Shown here: piece after piece, positions 63,073 through 64,000 of the stretch
How the letters are laid out: each line of letters opens with the position of its first letter
Position numbering within the stretch: position 1 is the stretch's first letter
The notes under the pieces: generated by a model
Databases searched by the model: none
Told to the model about the DNA's origin: nothing
Seen by the model: the letters and a program-made list of their open reading frames with translations, nothing else
Program-made: the position numbers and the translations under genes
DNA from: Arabidopsis thaliana
Lineage: Eukaryota > Streptophyta > Magnoliopsida > Brassicales > Brassicaceae
Direction: 5' to 3'
DNA: 64,000 nt
NCBI RefSeq assembly: GCF_000001735.4
Contig: NC_003070.9
Span: 29,125,971 to 29,189,970, forward strand

Positions 63073-64000
63073 TCAGACTTTTCTCTTAAGCTTCTGCTTC
63101 ATCCTCTCAATTGCACCACGCAACGTCTCTTCGTCTTTACAGAACGCAAACCTAACCAAATTCTTCCCTTCTTCTGGATTCAGATAAAAGACGCTCGTTG
63201 GGATCGCAACGACCCCAACTTCTTCAATAAGATACTCACAGAAAGCAACATCGTTCTCCATTCCAAATGGAGTGTGATCAGCAACCACAAAGTAAGTCCC
63301 GCTCGATGGGAACACTGTAAATCCGACTTCCTTCAAACCCTTAACCAGAGTCTCCTTTTTCACATTGTAATCTCTTTTCAGCTCTTTGAAGTAAGACTCT
63401 GGTGCCTTGAGAGCTGCAACGGCTGCCCATTGTGCTGGTGTTGATGTGGCGAATGTGAGGTAAGAGTGTGCTTGTCGAACTCCCCAAGTCAGATGAGGCG
63501 GCGCAATCGCCCAGCCGATCTTCCATCCGGTTAAAGAGAAAGTCTTTCCCAGGGAATTCATGGTCACAGTTCTTTCATACATACCGGGAAGAGAAGCTAT
63601 AGAAATGTGATCCATTTCAAACGCAAGCTTATCGTATACTTCATCCGAGAACACAAGCACATCGTTTTCAATGCAGAGAGATGCAATGGTTTCAAGCTCC
63701 TCCCTAGTGAACATCTTCCCGGTCGGGTTGTGCGGAGTGTTCATAAGGATGGCTCGAGTCTTGTTAGTTACCGCAGCTTTAAGCTCTTCCAAAGGGATGG
63801 AGAAGTCCGGTGGACGTAAAGTGATTCCTTTTACTTTAGCACCAGCCATAGAGAGTGTTGCTTCATAGGAATCATAAAACGGTGCAAAGAGAATGACTTC
63901 ATCACCAGGGTTTATTAAACCCAACATAGCTGCAGCTATGGCTTCTGTGCAACCAGATGTAACAGTAACTTCTTTCTCAGGATCAACAACAAGACCCGTA
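63073..64000 (-). CDS. Class I/II PLP-dependent aminotransferase, KAT-like (5' end outside window)
   Basis: The frame is open from the right edge to the stop at 63073-63075; the N-terminal part lies beyond 64000. An ATG at 63927 is internal, because conserved sequence (VDPEKEVTVTSGCTEAIAAA) continues upstream in frame. Fold-type I marks are NTPHNPTG, the Asp in VFSDEVYD that pairs with the PLP ring nitrogen, SLGKTFSLTGWKIGW with the Schiff-base Lys, and the C-terminal Arg in NLVRFAF that binds the substrate carboxylate. It resembles kynurenine/glutamine transaminases; the substrate is not certain. From memory At1g77670. Confidence 0.92.
   Translation of the reverse strand, partial: TGLVVDPEKEVTVTSGCTEAIAAAMLGLINPGDEVILFAPFYDSYEATLSMAGAKVKGITLRPPDFSIPLEELKAAVTNKTRAILMNTPHNPTGKMFTREELETIASLCIENDVLVFSDEVYDKLAFEMDHISIASLPGMYERTVTMNSLGKTFSLTGWKIGWAIAPPHLTWGVRQAHSYLTFATSTPAQWAAVAALKAPESYFKELKRDYNVKKETLVKGLKEVGFTVFPSSGTYFVVADHTPFGMENDVAFCEYLIEEVGVVAIPTSVFYLNPEEGKNLVRFAFCKDEETLRGAIERMKQKLKRKV

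Noticed and set aside
63925-63927. ATG as the aminotransferase start
   Set aside because: Conserved family sequence continues upstream in frame to the window edge.

Overview
This is plant nuclear DNA, and I recognise it as Arabidopsis thaliana chromosome 1 at about At1g77510-At1g77670 (a very close relative cannot be excluded). The evidence is AT-rich intergenic DNA, short GT-AG introns, plant-only families (FPP, LYM, AP2/ERF, FBA-type F-box, COMT-like methyltransferases), and spliced protein lengths that match the Arabidopsis proteins I remember. Locus numbers and symbols come from memory; exon joins were worked out from reading frame and splice sites. Nothing looks prokaryotic or viral.

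Left part (1-12.5 kb): a protein disulfide isomerase gene (PDIL1-2) with a perfect ER-stress element upstream, then two tandem COMT-type O-methyltransferase genes with identical exon lengths. The 4 kb between the two methyltransferases holds remains of further methyltransferase copies, a repeated promoter block, a 114-bp tandem repeat, and a two-exon gene for a small secreted cysteine-rich peptide on the minus strand. A compact GNAT acetyltransferase gene follows.

Middle part (12.5-47 kb): a tubulin-tyrosine-ligase-like gene with leucine-rich repeats (one GC-AG intron), a tRNA-Gln(UUG), a gene for a protein that is only an HSF-type DNA-binding domain, the coiled-coil gene FPP1, the long-chain acyl-CoA synthetase LACS9, the cohesin cofactor PDS5B (about 9.3 kb), a nucleotide-sugar transporter (UDP-GalT1), and the PCNA-unloader-type ATPase ELG1/ATAD5.

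Right part (47-64 kb): the LysM receptor-like protein LYM3, divergent from ELG1; the transcription factor ERF013; an F-box gene with a degenerate inverted copy just downstream; a 136-bp foldback element; two possible SINE remnants; a MORN-repeat membrane protein; and the 3' part of a class I aminotransferase that runs off the right edge.

These are separate housekeeping and defence genes, not an operon-like system. PDIL1-2, FPP1, UDP-GalT1 and LYM3 each have a close paralogue that I recall in the At1g21xxx region, which fits an old segmental duplication. The least described items are the cysteine-rich peptide gene, the F-box inverted pair and the foldback element.
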